From: Streptomyces sp. Sge12 | Lineage (GTDB): Bacteria > Actinomycetota > Actinomycetes > Streptomycetales > Streptomycetaceae | Assembly: GCF_002080455.1 (NCBI RefSeq) | Contig: NZ_CP020555.1 | Coordinates: 3,774,001 to 3,838,000 of the forward strand | Direction: 5' to 3' | Length of the DNA: 64,000 nucleotides | Part shown: positions 42,807 to 51,924 of the stretch, piece after piece | Layout of the letters: every line of letters begins with the position of its first letter | How positions within the stretch are numbered: position 1 is the first letter of the stretch | The notes under the pieces: model-generated | Told to the model about the DNA's origin: nothing | The model's input: only the letters and a program-made list of their open reading frames with translations | Databases searched by the model: none | Position numbers and translations under genes: made by a program

Positions 42807-44459
42807 ATGGAGCAACTGCATCCGTACGACCCGCACCAGATAGGCCCGTACCGTCTGCTGTCCCGCCTGGGCGCCGGCGGCATGGGCCAGGTCTACCTCG
42901 CCCGCTCGGACCGCGGCCGGACCGTGGCCGTGAAGCTGGTCCACCACGACCTCGCCGCCCGCGAGGAGTTCCGGATCCGCTTCCGCCAGGAGGTCGACGC
43001 GGCCCGTCGCGTCGGCGGCGAGTGGACCGCCCCGGTCCTCGACGCCGACACCGAGGCCGCGACCCCCTGGTTCGCCACGGGCTACGTCGCCGGGCCGAGC
43101 CTGCGCCAGGTCGTCGCGCACGAGTTCGGCCCGCTGCCGGGCCGTTCCGTACGGATCCTGGCCGCGGGCCTCGCGTACGCCCTCCAGGACATCCACCGGG
43201 CCGGCATCGTGCACCGCGATCTGAAGCCCTCGAACGTCCTGATCACCCTCGACGGCCCCCGCGTCATCGACTTCGGCATCGCCCGCGCCCCGGCCGGCTC
43301 CGCGGCGGGACCCGACCGGCCGGACCCCGGGCTGACGCGGGTGGGCGAGGTCATCGGCTCCCCCGGTTTCATGGCCCCGGAACAGATCCGCGGCGAACCC
43401 GTCACCGCCGCCTGCGACATCTTCTGCCTCGGCGCAGTCCTGGTCTACGCGGCCACCGGCCGGCTGCCCTTCGGCGACGCGGAACAGCCCGGCGGCCTCG
43501 CGGGGCTCCTGCTGCGCAGCACCGGGGCGGAGCCGGACCTGACCGGCGTACCGGCCGAGCTGCACGACCTCGTACGGGACTGCCTGCGCGCGGATCCCGC
43601 CGCTCGGCCGGGGCCCGCCGAGGTGCTGGCCCGGGTCGGCGCGGGCGACACCGTGGCCGACGGGCGGGCCCTGGAGCCCTGGCTTCCGGCGCCGCTGGTG
43701 GCGGGGCTCGGGCGGCACGCCGTACGGCTGCTGGACCGGGAGGACGCCGGTCCGGACCGGGCCGCGGCCCCGCCGCCGCCTGCGCCTGCGCCTGCCGTTC
43801 CGGCGTACTCCGCCGCCGTTCCCGCGCCCTCGTACCCGGCGTACCCGGGCTATCCGGGCTATCCGGCTCATCCGGGCTGTCCGCCGGGGGTGTCGCAGCC
43901 CCAGCCGCAGCCACTGCCGCCGCGGCCGCGGACCGCGTCCACGGCCCTGCTGCTCGTGGTGGCCACGCTCGTCGCCGTCCTGTCCGCCGGCACCGTGTAC
44001 GCGGTGATGAGCGGGGCCGAGGATCCCAGGCCGCCCGTGGGCACCGGCCGTACGCCGAGCGCGTCCGCTTCCTCGGCGGCCTCGGCCTCGGCGTCGGCTT
44101 CCGCTTCCCCGTCCGCTTCCGCGTCCGCAGCCCCGTACGGCGCTCTGCCCGAGGCCTACCTCGGCACCTGGGAGGCCGTCCAGGACGGCCGGACGTGGAC
44201 ACTCACGCTCTCCCGCGGGGCGGTCGGCGACCCGGTGATGTCCCTGGCCGTCGAGGGCAGCGGCTTCGCCTGCGCCTGGTCGGCGCCCCTGCGCAGCGCG
44301 TCCGAACCCGTCGAGCTCGATGCCTCCACCGTCACCTCCGGCGCCCCGCCGACCTGTACGCCGGGGGCCTGGAGCCGGCTGCGGCTGCTGCCCGACGGCA
44401 CCCTTTCCCGCGAGCTGGCGGGCAGCGACAATCCGCCCCTGACCTACCGCAGACAGTGA
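42807..44459 (+). CDS. Membrane Ser/Thr protein kinase (PknB/Hanks type)
   Basis: A 550-residue receptor-like kinase. Kinase domain residues about 12-270: glycine loop LGAGGMGQVYLA, Lys43 (VAVKLV), catalytic Asp138 (HRDLKPSN), DFG Asp155, activation loop GEVIGSPGFMAPEQ. Then a Pro/Tyr-rich juxtamembrane stretch with YPGYPGYPAHPG repeats, a transmembrane helix (about 378-400), and an outer part with a Ser/Ala-repeat linker and a beta-rich domain (GTWEAVQDGRTWTLTL) with two cysteines. No PASTA domain. Start ATG 42807 follows GGGGAGGGA. Substrates unknown. Confidence 0.92.
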   Translation: MEQLHPYDPHQIGPYRLLSRLGAGGMGQVYLARSDRGRTVAVKLVHHDLAAREEFRIRFRQEVDAARRVGGEWTAPVLDADTEAATPWFATGYVAGPSLRQVVAHEFGPLPGRSVRILAAGLAYALQDIHRAGIVHRDLKPSNVLITLDGPRVIDFGIARAPAGSAAGPDRPDPGLTRVGEVIGSPGFMAPEQIRGEPVTAACDIFCLGAVLVYAATGRLPFGDAEQPGGLAGLLLRSTGAEPDLTGVPAELHDLVRDCLRADPAARPGPAEVLARVGAGDTVADGRALEPWLPAPLVAGLGRHAVRLLDREDAGPDRAAAPPPPAPAPAVPAYSAAVPAPSYPAYPGYPGYPAHPGCPPGVSQPQPQPLPPRPRTASTALLLVVATLVAVLSAGTVYAVMSGAEDPRPPVGTGRTPSASASSAASASASASASPSASASAAPYGALPEAYLGTWEAVQDGRTWTLTLSRGAVGDPVMSLAVEGSGFACAWSAPLRSASEPVELDASTVTSGAPPTCTPGAWSRLRLLPDGTLSRELAGSDNPPLTYRRQ

Positions 44460-44540
44460 GCGTCGACCGTTTATGTCGAAGTCAATAAGCCTGCAAGCAA
44501 AGCTTGTTACGTATAACGGGGCTGTCGGACACTGCGGCAC

Positions 44541-44930
44541 ATGGAGCCGTTGAAGGTAGTGGCACGTCTGTGGGAGCGGATCGAGGCACGCGACTGGGAC
44601 GGCGTGGCCGCACTCATCGCCGAGGACGCGGTCATCGAATGGCCCGTGAGCGGTGAGCGCATCGTGGGGCGCGCCAACTTCATAGCCGTGATCAGCGACG
44701 ACGGCTGTACGGACGAGAGATCCGTGGAACTGCTGCGGATCCTGGCCGACGGGAACCTCGTCGTCACCGAGGTGGAGATGCCTCAGGAGCACGTCGTCTA
44801 CCGGGCCGTATCCCTGTGGACCGTACGGGACGGGGAGGTCGTGGGGGCTCGGGAGTACTGGACCAGCCCCGGCCAGGACCCTGCGCCCCGATGGCGGGCC
44901 GGGTACGTCGAGCCCCTGGCGGCCGACTGA
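44541..44930 (+). CDS. SnoaL-like/NTF2-fold protein
   Basis: A 129-residue protein with the NTF2/SnoaL fold pattern: VARLWERIEARDWDGVAALIAEDAVIEWP, then beta strands LLRILADGNLVVTEVEMP and VYRAVSLWTVRDGEVVGAREYW. Such proteins include polyketide cyclases and many of unknown function. A palindrome CAAGC-AAA-GCTTG (44494-44506) lies in its AT-rich upstream region. Confidence 0.85.
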   Translation: MEPLKVVARLWERIEARDWDGVAALIAEDAVIEWPVSGERIVGRANFIAVISDDGCTDERSVELLRILADGNLVVTEVEMPQEHVVYRAVSLWTVRDGEVVGAREYWTSPGQDPAPRWRAGYVEPLAAD

Positions 44931-44931
44931 G

Positions 44932-44974
44932 CCGCGAGGCCCGCCACCCGCATCGGGGCGGACGGGCCTCGCGG
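44932..44974. terminator. Bidirectional hairpin terminator
   Basis: A 12-bp perfect stem (CCGCGAGGCCCG 44932-44943, CGGGCCTCGCGG 44963-44974) between the NTF2-fold gene and the VCBS fragment. Confidence 0.8.
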
Positions 44975-44983
44975 GCGGTGGGC

Positions 44984-45370
44984 TCAGGCCAGGTCGCTGC
45001 GGTACCAGTTCCAGGATCCGGTGCCCCGGGCGCTGTCCCACGGCATCGCGGGGGCGTTGAAGCCCGTGCCGGTGCTGGTGAACGTGCATAGGCCGGTGCG
45101 GTTCACGCCCTGCTCGTCCTGACCGTAGTGGTAGAGGACGCCCACGTCGGCCTTGCCGTCGCCGTCGAAGTCGCTGACCGTCAGCTTGCTCCGGTCCGCG
45201 TTCCAGGAGGCCGTGCTCGCGTCGTCGTTCGCTGCCCGGCGGCGTCGGAAGGGATCTTCGCTGACCGGAACGGGCCGGGGCCACAAGCGTCCAGGCGCCG
45301 GATCAGGCGTGGTCGTGCCTCTCACGTATCCCCCGTCATACCTGAGAGCTACCTGCGAACACGGCTCCAT
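44984..45370 (-). pseudogene. VCBS/FG-GAP repeat protein remnant
   Basis: The C-terminal 70 residues contain one recognisable repeat, TVSDFDGDGKADVGVLYHYG, followed by CTFTSTGTGF and WDSARGTGSWNWYRSDLA, as in the large secreted VCBS/FG-GAP proteins of Streptomyces. Those have many repeats and a signal or enzymatic domain; here only part of one remains, preceded by unrelated Pro/Arg-rich sequence and no signal peptide. The most likely explanation is a decayed 3' fragment. It faces the NTF2-fold gene. Confidence 0.6.
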
Positions 45371-45459
45371 GGCGTGACGCGGACCACGGGCCCGGATTTC
45401 TAACTTCGGTAGCAGAGAAGAGCATTGACAGCTCTTCCGGGCGACCGAAGGAAGAGACC

Positions 45460-46542
45460 ATGGCAACGGGGACGGGGACTGGGGCGGGTACGGGGGCTGT
45501 TACCGGTCCAGGCACGGGGTCGGGGGCTGGGTCCGGGCCGGGTGCCGGGGCTGAGGTGTGCGGGGCGGGCACGGTGCGCGCCTCCCGGCGGGCGGGGGCC
45601 GGGAGGGGCCGGCTGCGCCGGACCCTGCTGGGCGCTTTGGTCGCGGCGGCTGTCGCCGTCCCGATATCCGCCGCCGCCTCCCCGCATGTCCCCGCCCCCG
45701 CTCCCGCCGTGTTCGCCGAGGACGCCGCGCCGCAGAGCCGGTATGCCGCGAACCGCGCCAACATCGCCGAGGCGGTCCGGCGCGCCGAGGACGCCGACCG
45801 TCCCGGCCGGGCGGCCAGGCTGCGCACCATGGAGGCGTCCGGAGCGGCGCAGTTCCTCGTCTTCGACGGTCGCGGCAGGGGCCGGGCCGTCGAGGTCTTC
45901 GGCGAGCTGGAGAGCGCCGACCGGGTCGCCGTCCTGGTGCCCGGCTCCGACACCACGCTCGACACCTACGAGAGGTTCCGCGCCGGGGCGCTCTCCCTCC
46001 AGCAGCGCCTGCAGAGGGAGCATCCGCGCTCCGCCGTCGTCGCCTGGCTCGGGTACGACACCCCGGGGACGGTGAGCACCACCGTCGTGACCGCCGGCCG
46101 GGCCGATGAGGCCGCCGCCGAACTGGGGCCCTTCCTGGACCGGTTGCGGGGCCTGGCCGGACCGGGCGCCCGGCTCTCGCTCCTGTGCCACTCCTACGGT
46201 TCGGTGGTCTGCGCCCGGACGGCCACCGGCCCCGCGGTCGGCGACATGGCACTGTTCGGCAGCCCCGGTACGGGGGCCGGATCCGTCCGGGAGCTGCCGA
46301 CCGGCGCCCGGGTCTGGGCCGGCCGCGGTGACGGCGACTGGATCGGGAATGTGCCGCACGTCCGGCTCGGTGGCATCGGTTTCGGCACCGACCCCGTCGA
46401 CCCCGCCTTCGGGGCCCGGGCCTTCCGCGCCGGCGCCGTCGGGCACAGCGACTACCTCAAGCCGGGCACCGCGTCCCTCGACAGCCTGGCCGCCATCGTC
46501 CTCGGCACCACCGCTCCCGACCCGGAGGCCGACCATGGTTGA
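45460..46542 (+). CDS. Secreted alpha/beta hydrolase, DUF1023 type
   Basis: A 360-residue protein. A low-complexity Gly/Thr/Ala N-terminus (1-32), then a twin-arginine-like ASRRAGAGRGRLRRTLLGALVAAAVAVP signal region (basic residues before a hydrophobic helix). The hydrolase part has VAVLVPGSDTTLDTY, WLGYDTPG and nucleophile Ser245 in LCHSYGS; this is the DUF1023 pattern. Substrate unknown; a surface location is inferred. Its stop overlaps the start of the acyltransferase gene by 8 bases. Confidence 0.85.
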   Translation: MATGTGTGAGTGAVTGPGTGSGAGSGPGAGAEVCGAGTVRASRRAGAGRGRLRRTLLGALVAAAVAVPISAAASPHVPAPAPAVFAEDAAPQSRYAANRANIAEAVRRAEDADRPGRAARLRTMEASGAAQFLVFDGRGRGRAVEVFGELESADRVAVLVPGSDTTLDTYERFRAGALSLQQRLQREHPRSAVVAWLGYDTPGTVSTTVVTAGRADEAAAELGPFLDRLRGLAGPGARLSLLCHSYGSVVCARTATGPAVGDMALFGSPGTGAGSVRELPTGARVWAGRGDGDWIGNVPHVRLGGIGFGTDPVDPAFGARAFRAGAVGHSDYLKPGTASLDSLAAIVLGTTAPDPEADHG

Positions 46543-47806
46543 AGTCCGCGCCCGCTGGTCCGCCCTGGCGGCGGGCATCGAAGCGGCCACCCCCGCCGAG
46601 CGCGACCGGACCGTGGACGCGCTACGGGCCCTCGCGATCCTCGGCGTGGTCCTCGGCCACTGGCTGGTCACCGCACTGACCGCCCGCGACGGCGGCCTGA
46701 GCACCACCAGCCCGCTCGAGCACATGCCGTGGCTGGCACCGGTGTCGTGGCTGTTCCAGACCCTGTCCGTCTTCTTCCTCGTGGGCGGTCATGTCGCCGC
46801 CCGCGGGTACGCATCGGCGCGCGAGCGCGGGATCTCGTACGGCGCCTGGGTCGGGCAGCGGCTGGGTCGGCTGTTCCGTCCGGTCGTGGCGGTGCTCGCC
46901 CTCTGGGGGGTGGTCGCGGCCGCCATGCTGATCGGCGGGGCGGAGTTCGACACCGTCCGGTCGCTGGTCAGGCTGGTGCTGTCGCCGCTCTGGTTCCTGC
47001 TGGTGTTCGCCGCGCTCACGGCGGCGACCCCGCTCGTGGCCCGGATCGGCCCGCTGTGGCCGCTCGCCGTGGTGGCGGCCGTGGACCTCTGGCGCTTCGG
47101 GCTGGAGGGGCCCGAGTGGATCGGCTGGGTCAATGTGGCCGCCGGCTGGCTCGTCCCCTTCACCCTGGGCGCCGCCTGGTCCCGCGGGGCCCTCGCCCGG
47201 CGGGCACTGGCGCTGCTCCTGCTCGGCGGGGGCGTCGCGGCCACGGCCGCGCTGGTCCTCTGGGGCGGCTACCCCGCCTCCATGGTGGGTGTTCCGGGGG
47301 CCTCGATCTCGAACCTGAACCCGCCGACGCTGGCCGCGGCCACCTTCGGACTGGCCCAGTGCGGGCTGGCGTTGCTGGTGCGCGAGCCGCTGGCCCGGGC
47401 CGTGCGACGGCCGACGGCCTGGGCGGGGGTGGCCCTGGTGAACCTGTCCGCCATGACCGTCTTCCTGTGGCACCAGACCGCCATGATGGCCGTCACCGCC
47501 CTCGGGCTGCTGGTCTCGACCGACCTGCCCGGACTGCACACCGTGCCCGACTCGGTGGGCTGGACGGCGGCCCGGCTGCTGTGGCTGCCGGTGTTCGCCG
47601 CCGCGCTGATGGTCTGCTGGGCCGCATTCCGTACGCACGAGCAGGCCGGACGCCGCCCGAAGGCGTCCCGCGCCGCCCGCAGCGCCGCTGTTGCGCCCAC
47701 CGCCGCCGCTGCGCGAACGGCCGCGGCTGCGCGAACGGCCGGTGCTCCCCGTACCGCCGTCCCCCGCCCCGGGACGGGCCCCGCCAAGGAGATCACCCAT
47801 GTCTAG
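46535..47806 (+). CDS. Acyltransferase-3 family membrane protein
   Basis: A 423-residue polytopic protein with about ten transmembrane helices. The N-terminal DALRALAILGVVLGHWL with its His, and the later FLWHQTAMM, are typical of acyltransferase family 3, which moves acetyl or other acyl groups onto extracytoplasmic sugars or lipids. A basic Ala-rich tail (AARTAAAARTAG) ends the protein. It overlaps the hydrolase gene upstream and the histidine kinase gene downstream, each by 8 bases. Confidence 0.88.
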   Translation: MVEVRARWSALAAGIEAATPAERDRTVDALRALAILGVVLGHWLVTALTARDGGLSTTSPLEHMPWLAPVSWLFQTLSVFFLVGGHVAARGYASARERGISYGAWVGQRLGRLFRPVVAVLALWGVVAAAMLIGGAEFDTVRSLVRLVLSPLWFLLVFAALTAATPLVARIGPLWPLAVVAAVDLWRFGLEGPEWIGWVNVAAGWLVPFTLGAAWSRGALARRALALLLLGGGVAATAALVLWGGYPASMVGVPGASISNLNPPTLAAATFGLAQCGLALLVREPLARAVRRPTAWAGVALVNLSAMTVFLWHQTAMMAVTALGLLVSTDLPGLHTVPDSVGWTAARLLWLPVFAAALMVCWAAFRTHEQAGRRPKASRAARSAAVAPTAAAARTAAAARTAGAPRTAVPRPGTGPAKEITHV

Positions 47807-49145
47807 GGCCCGCCTTAGCCTGGACGGCGTGAACCAGCAGAGCGCGCCACCCGCCGACGACCGCACCCGCCTGCCGCGCGGCCTGGCCCGGGAGCTGTTC
47901 ACCCTGAAACGGGACCCGCTGCCGAAGATGTCGCGGCCGCGCTGGCTGGCCTGGCTCCCGCATGTGGTCCTCTGCTACGTGGCCATCCCCTGCGGTGTCC
48001 TCACGGGGATGCAGCTCAACGACCATTACAAGGTCTACGGTTCGGCCGTGCTGGGGTTGTCGCTGCTGACCTCCGCGTCCGTCGTGCTCAGCATGTTCCG
48101 GCCGATCGCCGCCTGGTGGCTCGCCCTCGTCACCGCGGCCTCCACCGCCTGGGTCATCCACGACCACGTCGGCCAGGGGCAGTCCTGGCCGTGGACACCC
48201 GCCGGGCCGTTGACACTGGCGCCCGTGCTCCTGATGGTCGCCCTGCGGGTGCCGCCCCGGGTGACCGTCTCGGTCATCGGCATCACCCTCACCCTCAACG
48301 GGCTGGCCGACATCGTCCTCAGGCCGCCGCAGAGCCAGACAATCATCGGCGGGGTGGCCCTGCTCTTCGCGTTCGTGGGGATCCTCGGCTATGCGCTGCG
48401 GGCCACCCGCCTCGCCCGGACCAAGCTCGTCGAGCAGGAGACCCTCACCGAGGAGGAGCGGGCCCGGCGCACCCTGCTGGAGGAGCGCAGCCGCATCGCC
48501 CGCGAACTGCACGACGTCGTCGCCCACCACATGTCGGTGATCTCCATCCAGGCGCAGGTCGCCCCGCACCTCGTGGAGAACCCGTCCGAGGAGCTCAAGG
48601 AGAATCTGGCCGGCATCCGGGAGAACGCGCTGAAGGCGCTGACGGAGCTGCGGCGGGTGCTGGGCGTGCTGCGGTCCGAGCAGCCCGACGATCCCGCGAC
48701 CCGTCAGCATCCGCAGCCGACCCTCGCCGAGCTGGACGGTCTCGTGGACAACGTGCGGGGCGCCGGGCTGGACGTCACGACCGAGATCGCGGGGATACGG
48801 CGTCCGCTGACCCCGGGCGTGGAGCTCACCGCGTACCGGATCGTGCAGGAGGCGCTGAGCAACGCGCTGCGCCACGCGCCCGGTTCGCGGGTGGAGGTGG
48901 GCATCGCGTACGGGCCGCGGGATCTGCACCTGTGCGTCGCGAACAGCGCGCCGACCCGGTCGGCACCGCCCTCGCCCGGTGCGGGGCACGGGCTGCTGGG
49001 GATGCGGGAGCGGGCAGGCATGCTGGGGGGTGAGCTGGCCGCCGGCCCACGACCCGACGGGGGGTACGAGGTGAGCGCCGTACTCCCGATGGATCCGCAG
49101 GACCTGCCCGCGGTTCTCGCACCCGAGACGAAGAAGGCCTCATGA
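47799..49145 (+). CDS. Sensor histidine kinase, DesK/NarL type (first copy)
   Basis: A 448-residue membrane kinase. Several transmembrane helices (about 48-210) form the sensor. The HisKA_3 motif RELHDVVAHHMSV has phospho-acceptor His238; the ATPase part has the N-box region EALSNALRHAPGS and GAGHGLLGMRERA. ATG at 47799 has AAGGAGA 7-13 bases upstream and lies inside the end of the acyltransferase gene. It overlaps the response regulator start by 4 bases. Confidence 0.93.
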   Translation: MSRARLSLDGVNQQSAPPADDRTRLPRGLARELFTLKRDPLPKMSRPRWLAWLPHVVLCYVAIPCGVLTGMQLNDHYKVYGSAVLGLSLLTSASVVLSMFRPIAAWWLALVTAASTAWVIHDHVGQGQSWPWTPAGPLTLAPVLLMVALRVPPRVTVSVIGITLTLNGLADIVLRPPQSQTIIGGVALLFAFVGILGYALRATRLARTKLVEQETLTEEERARRTLLEERSRIARELHDVVAHHMSVISIQAQVAPHLVENPSEELKENLAGIRENALKALTELRRVLGVLRSEQPDDPATRQHPQPTLAELDGLVDNVRGAGLDVTTEIAGIRRPLTPGVELTAYRIVQEALSNALRHAPGSRVEVGIAYGPRDLHLCVANSAPTRSAPPSPGAGHGLLGMRERAGMLGGELAAGPRPDGGYEVSAVLPMDPQDLPAVLAPETKKAS

Positions 49146-49813
49146 GCACCCCGATCAAGGTGATGATCGCCGACGACCAGATGATGGTCCGGCAGGGCTT
49201 CACCGTGCTTCTCAACGCGCAGCCAGACATAGAGGTCGTGGGGCAGGCGGTGGACGGGGCGGACGCGGTGGCGAAGGTCGCCGAGCTGGCCCCGGACGTG
49301 GTGCTGATGGACATCCGTATGCCGGGGATGGGCGGGATCGAGGCCACGTCCGTCATCACCGCGGTGCCGGACGCCGCCGTGAAGGTGCTGGTGCTGACGA
49401 CCTTCGATCTCGACGAGTACGTGTACGAGGCGCTGCGCGCCGGGGCCTCCGGGTTCCTGCTCAAGGACGCGTCGGCCGACCAGCTCGCCGAGGCGGTGCG
49501 GGTGGTGGCGGCCGGCGAGGCTCTGCTGTCGCCGAACATCACGAAGCGGCTGATCACGGAGTTCTCCCGGCTGGGGGCGCCGCGCGCGCCGTCGCGGGCC
49601 CGGATCGAGGCGCTGACCGAGCGGGAGACCGAGGTGCTGTCGCTGATCGCCCAGGGCCTGTCGAATGCCGAGATCTCGGAGCACCTGGTGCTGGCCGAGC
49701 AGACGGTGAAGACGCATGTGAGCCGGATCCTGGTGAAGCTCGGCCTGCGGGACCGCACGCAGGCGGCCGTGTTCGCGTACGAGACCGGTCTGATCCGCCC
49801 GACGGGCTACTGA
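49142..49813 (+). CDS. NarL/LuxR-type response regulator (first copy)
   Basis: A 223-residue regulator. The receiver has the ADDQ acidic pocket and phospho-acceptor Asp57 (VLMDIRMPG), followed by LTTFDLDEYVYEALRAG. A LuxR helix-turn-helix (LTERETEVLSLIAQGLSNAEIS) ends the protein. Coupled to the preceding kinase by an ATGA overlap. Target genes unknown; the hydrolase/acyltransferase genes of the same operon are candidates. Confidence 0.94.
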   Translation: MSTPIKVMIADDQMMVRQGFTVLLNAQPDIEVVGQAVDGADAVAKVAELAPDVVLMDIRMPGMGGIEATSVITAVPDAAVKVLVLTTFDLDEYVYEALRAGASGFLLKDASADQLAEAVRVVAAGEALLSPNITKRLITEFSRLGAPRAPSRARIEALTERETEVLSLIAQGLSNAEISEHLVLAEQTVKTHVSRILVKLGLRDRTQAAVFAYETGLIRPTGY

Positions 49814-49901
49814 GTCACCCGCGTAGTACTTGAGGGGGACTCCCGGAAATCCCCATCAGCGCCGACGCGGACGAGGGCGGTGCGGACCTACGGTGGTGTG
49901 T

Positions 49902-51239
49902 ATGACCGATACGACCACCGGGGGGACAGCCCGGACGCCTGAATTCCGAATGGCATCGGAGGTGATCGGGACCCTGCGCCAGGATCTCCTCACCGATGCC
50001 TTCGCGTACCGGCCGCTGCCGCTGGCGGAGGGCCCCGGGCGCTTCGCGCGGGTGCTTCCCCGGGTGCTGCGTCAGTACGCGCCGTGGCGGCAGTATGCGG
50101 CGGTGGCAGCACTGGCCTTCCTCGTCCTGCTGTTCACGGTCAATACGCACTCGGGGTATCTGGGAGATGCGGCCCAGCTCGCCATGGGGCTGATAGCCGC
50201 GGTCCCGGTGCTCATGACGCTGGTGCGGCCGATTGCCGCGTGGTGGGCGGCCGTCGCGATGACGGTGGTGCTGGCCGCCCTGGGCGGCGCGGTCAACTGG
50301 CCGTGGCCCCCGGGCAGCTTCCTCTCCTACATCGCGGTCATGGTCCTCGTCACCCTGCGGACGCGGCCGCGGGTGGCGGCCTGGATGTGGGCGCTCACTC
50401 TCGCGCTGGGCTTCGCGCTCACCGTGGTGCTCGGCAACCGCTGGGGGTCGAACCTGCCCGAGATGGCGGTGACCTCGGCCTTCGCCCTGGTGATCGCCGG
50501 CAGCATTCAGATACGGCGTGCCGCGAGGGCCGAGGTCAGCGCGCAGCAGGAGGTCACGGCCGTCGAGCGGGACAAGCGGACGCTACTGGAGGAGCGGACC
50601 ACGATCGCGCGGGAGCTTCACGACGTGGTGGCCCACCACATGTCGGTGGTGGCGATCCAGGCGGAGGCCGCACCGTACCGGGTGAAGAACCCGCCGCCGG
50701 AGCTGGAGGCGGCGTTCGTCACCATCCGGGAGAACGCGGTGGCGGCCCTGACGGAGCTGCGGCGGGTGCTGGGTGTGGTGCGGTCCGCGGACTACGAGGC
50801 GCCGGACGCCCCGCAGCCGACGCTGGCCTCGCTGGACGGGCTGCTGGCCAATGTGCGGGAGGCCGGGCTGAGCGTGGAGAAGACGATCACCGGCGCGGTG
50901 CGGGAGCTGCCCCAGGGCGTGGAGCTGTCGGCGTACCGGATCATCCAGGAGGCCCTGAGCAACACCCTGCGGCACGCGCCGGGAGCCGCGGCCGGGGTGG
51001 AGGTCTCGTACGTCCTGGGCGGTTTGGGGATACGGATCGTCAATGACCCGGCGACCGGGGATGCGCGGCCCTCGCCGGGCGCCGGGCACGGGATCACCGG
51101 CATGCGGGAGCGGGTGGCCATGCTGGAGGGCGAGATGACGGCCGGACGGACGGCCGATGGCGGGTACGAGGTGGCAGTGTTCATACCGGTGCCCCACCGT
51201 CCGGAGCCGGTGCCGGAGCCACAGGGGGAGCAGGCATGA
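49902..51239 (+). CDS. Sensor histidine kinase, DesK/NarL type (second copy)
   Basis: A 445-residue paralogue of the upstream kinase, with transmembrane helices at about 68-210, RELHDVVAHHMSVVAIQ with His240, and EALSNTLRHAPGA and GAGHGITGMRERV in the ATPase domain. Start ATG at 49902; a GTG two codons before is possible. An 88-base gap separates it from the first pair, so it may have its own promoter. Its stop overlaps the second regulator start. Confidence 0.93.
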   Translation: MTDTTTGGTARTPEFRMASEVIGTLRQDLLTDAFAYRPLPLAEGPGRFARVLPRVLRQYAPWRQYAAVAALAFLVLLFTVNTHSGYLGDAAQLAMGLIAAVPVLMTLVRPIAAWWAAVAMTVVLAALGGAVNWPWPPGSFLSYIAVMVLVTLRTRPRVAAWMWALTLALGFALTVVLGNRWGSNLPEMAVTSAFALVIAGSIQIRRAARAEVSAQQEVTAVERDKRTLLEERTTIARELHDVVAHHMSVVAIQAEAAPYRVKNPPPELEAAFVTIRENAVAALTELRRVLGVVRSADYEAPDAPQPTLASLDGLLANVREAGLSVEKTITGAVRELPQGVELSAYRIIQEALSNTLRHAPGAAAGVEVSYVLGGLGIRIVNDPATGDARPSPGAGHGITGMRERVAMLEGEMTAGRTADGGYEVAVFIPVPHRPEPVPEPQGEQA

Positions 51240-51895
51240 CGATCAGGGTGCTGATCGTCGACGACCAGGTGATGGTCCGCGAGGGGTTCTCCGTCCTGCT
51301 GAACGCGATGGACGGCATCGAGGTGGTCGGCGAGGCGGTCGACGGCCGGGAGGCCATCGACCAGGTGGCGGCGCTGCGGCCGGATGTGGTGCTGATGGAC
51401 ATCCGGATGCCACGGATGAACGGCCTGGAGGCCACGCGGGAGATCGTGGCCGCCGACACGGACGCGAAGGTGCTGGTCCTGACGACCTTCGACCTCGACG
51501 AGTACGTGTACCAGGCGCTGCGGGCCGGGGCCTCCGGGTTCCTCCTCAAGGACGCGTCGGCCCGTCAGCTGGCCGACGGAGTAAGGGTGGTGGCGGCGGG
51601 CGAGGCCCTGCTGGCGCCGTCGGTGACCAAGCGGCTGATCGTGGAGTTCTCGAAGATCTCCGAGGCGCGCAGGCTCGCGGACCCGGCGGGTGCGGGGGAA
51701 CTGACGGAGCGGGAGACGGAGGTGCTGGTGCTGATCGCGCAGGGTCTGTCCAATGCGGAGATAGCCGACCGGCTGGTCGTCGCGGAGTCCACCATCAAGA
51801 CCCATGTGAGCCGGATCCTGGTGAAGCTGGGCCTGCGGGACCGGACCCAGGCGGCCGTGTACGCATACGAGACCCGCTTGGTGACACCCGCCTGA
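51236..51895 (+). CDS. NarL/LuxR-type response regulator (second copy)
   Basis: A 219-residue paralogue of the first regulator, with Asp55 in VLMDIRMPR, nearly identical LTTFDLDEYVYQALRAGAS, and a LuxR domain LTERETEVLVLIAQGLSNAEIA. ATGA overlap with its kinase. The near-identity of the phosphorylation faces of the two regulators raises the chance of cross-talk or heterodimers. Confidence 0.94.
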   Translation: MTIRVLIVDDQVMVREGFSVLLNAMDGIEVVGEAVDGREAIDQVAALRPDVVLMDIRMPRMNGLEATREIVAADTDAKVLVLTTFDLDEYVYQALRAGASGFLLKDASARQLADGVRVVAAGEALLAPSVTKRLIVEFSKISEARRLADPAGAGELTERETEVLVLIAQGLSNAEIADRLVVAESTIKTHVSRILVKLGLRDRTQAAVYAYETRLVTPA

Positions 51896-51924
51896 TCGGG
51901 TTCGGCTGCCCTTAGGGTGCGGGG

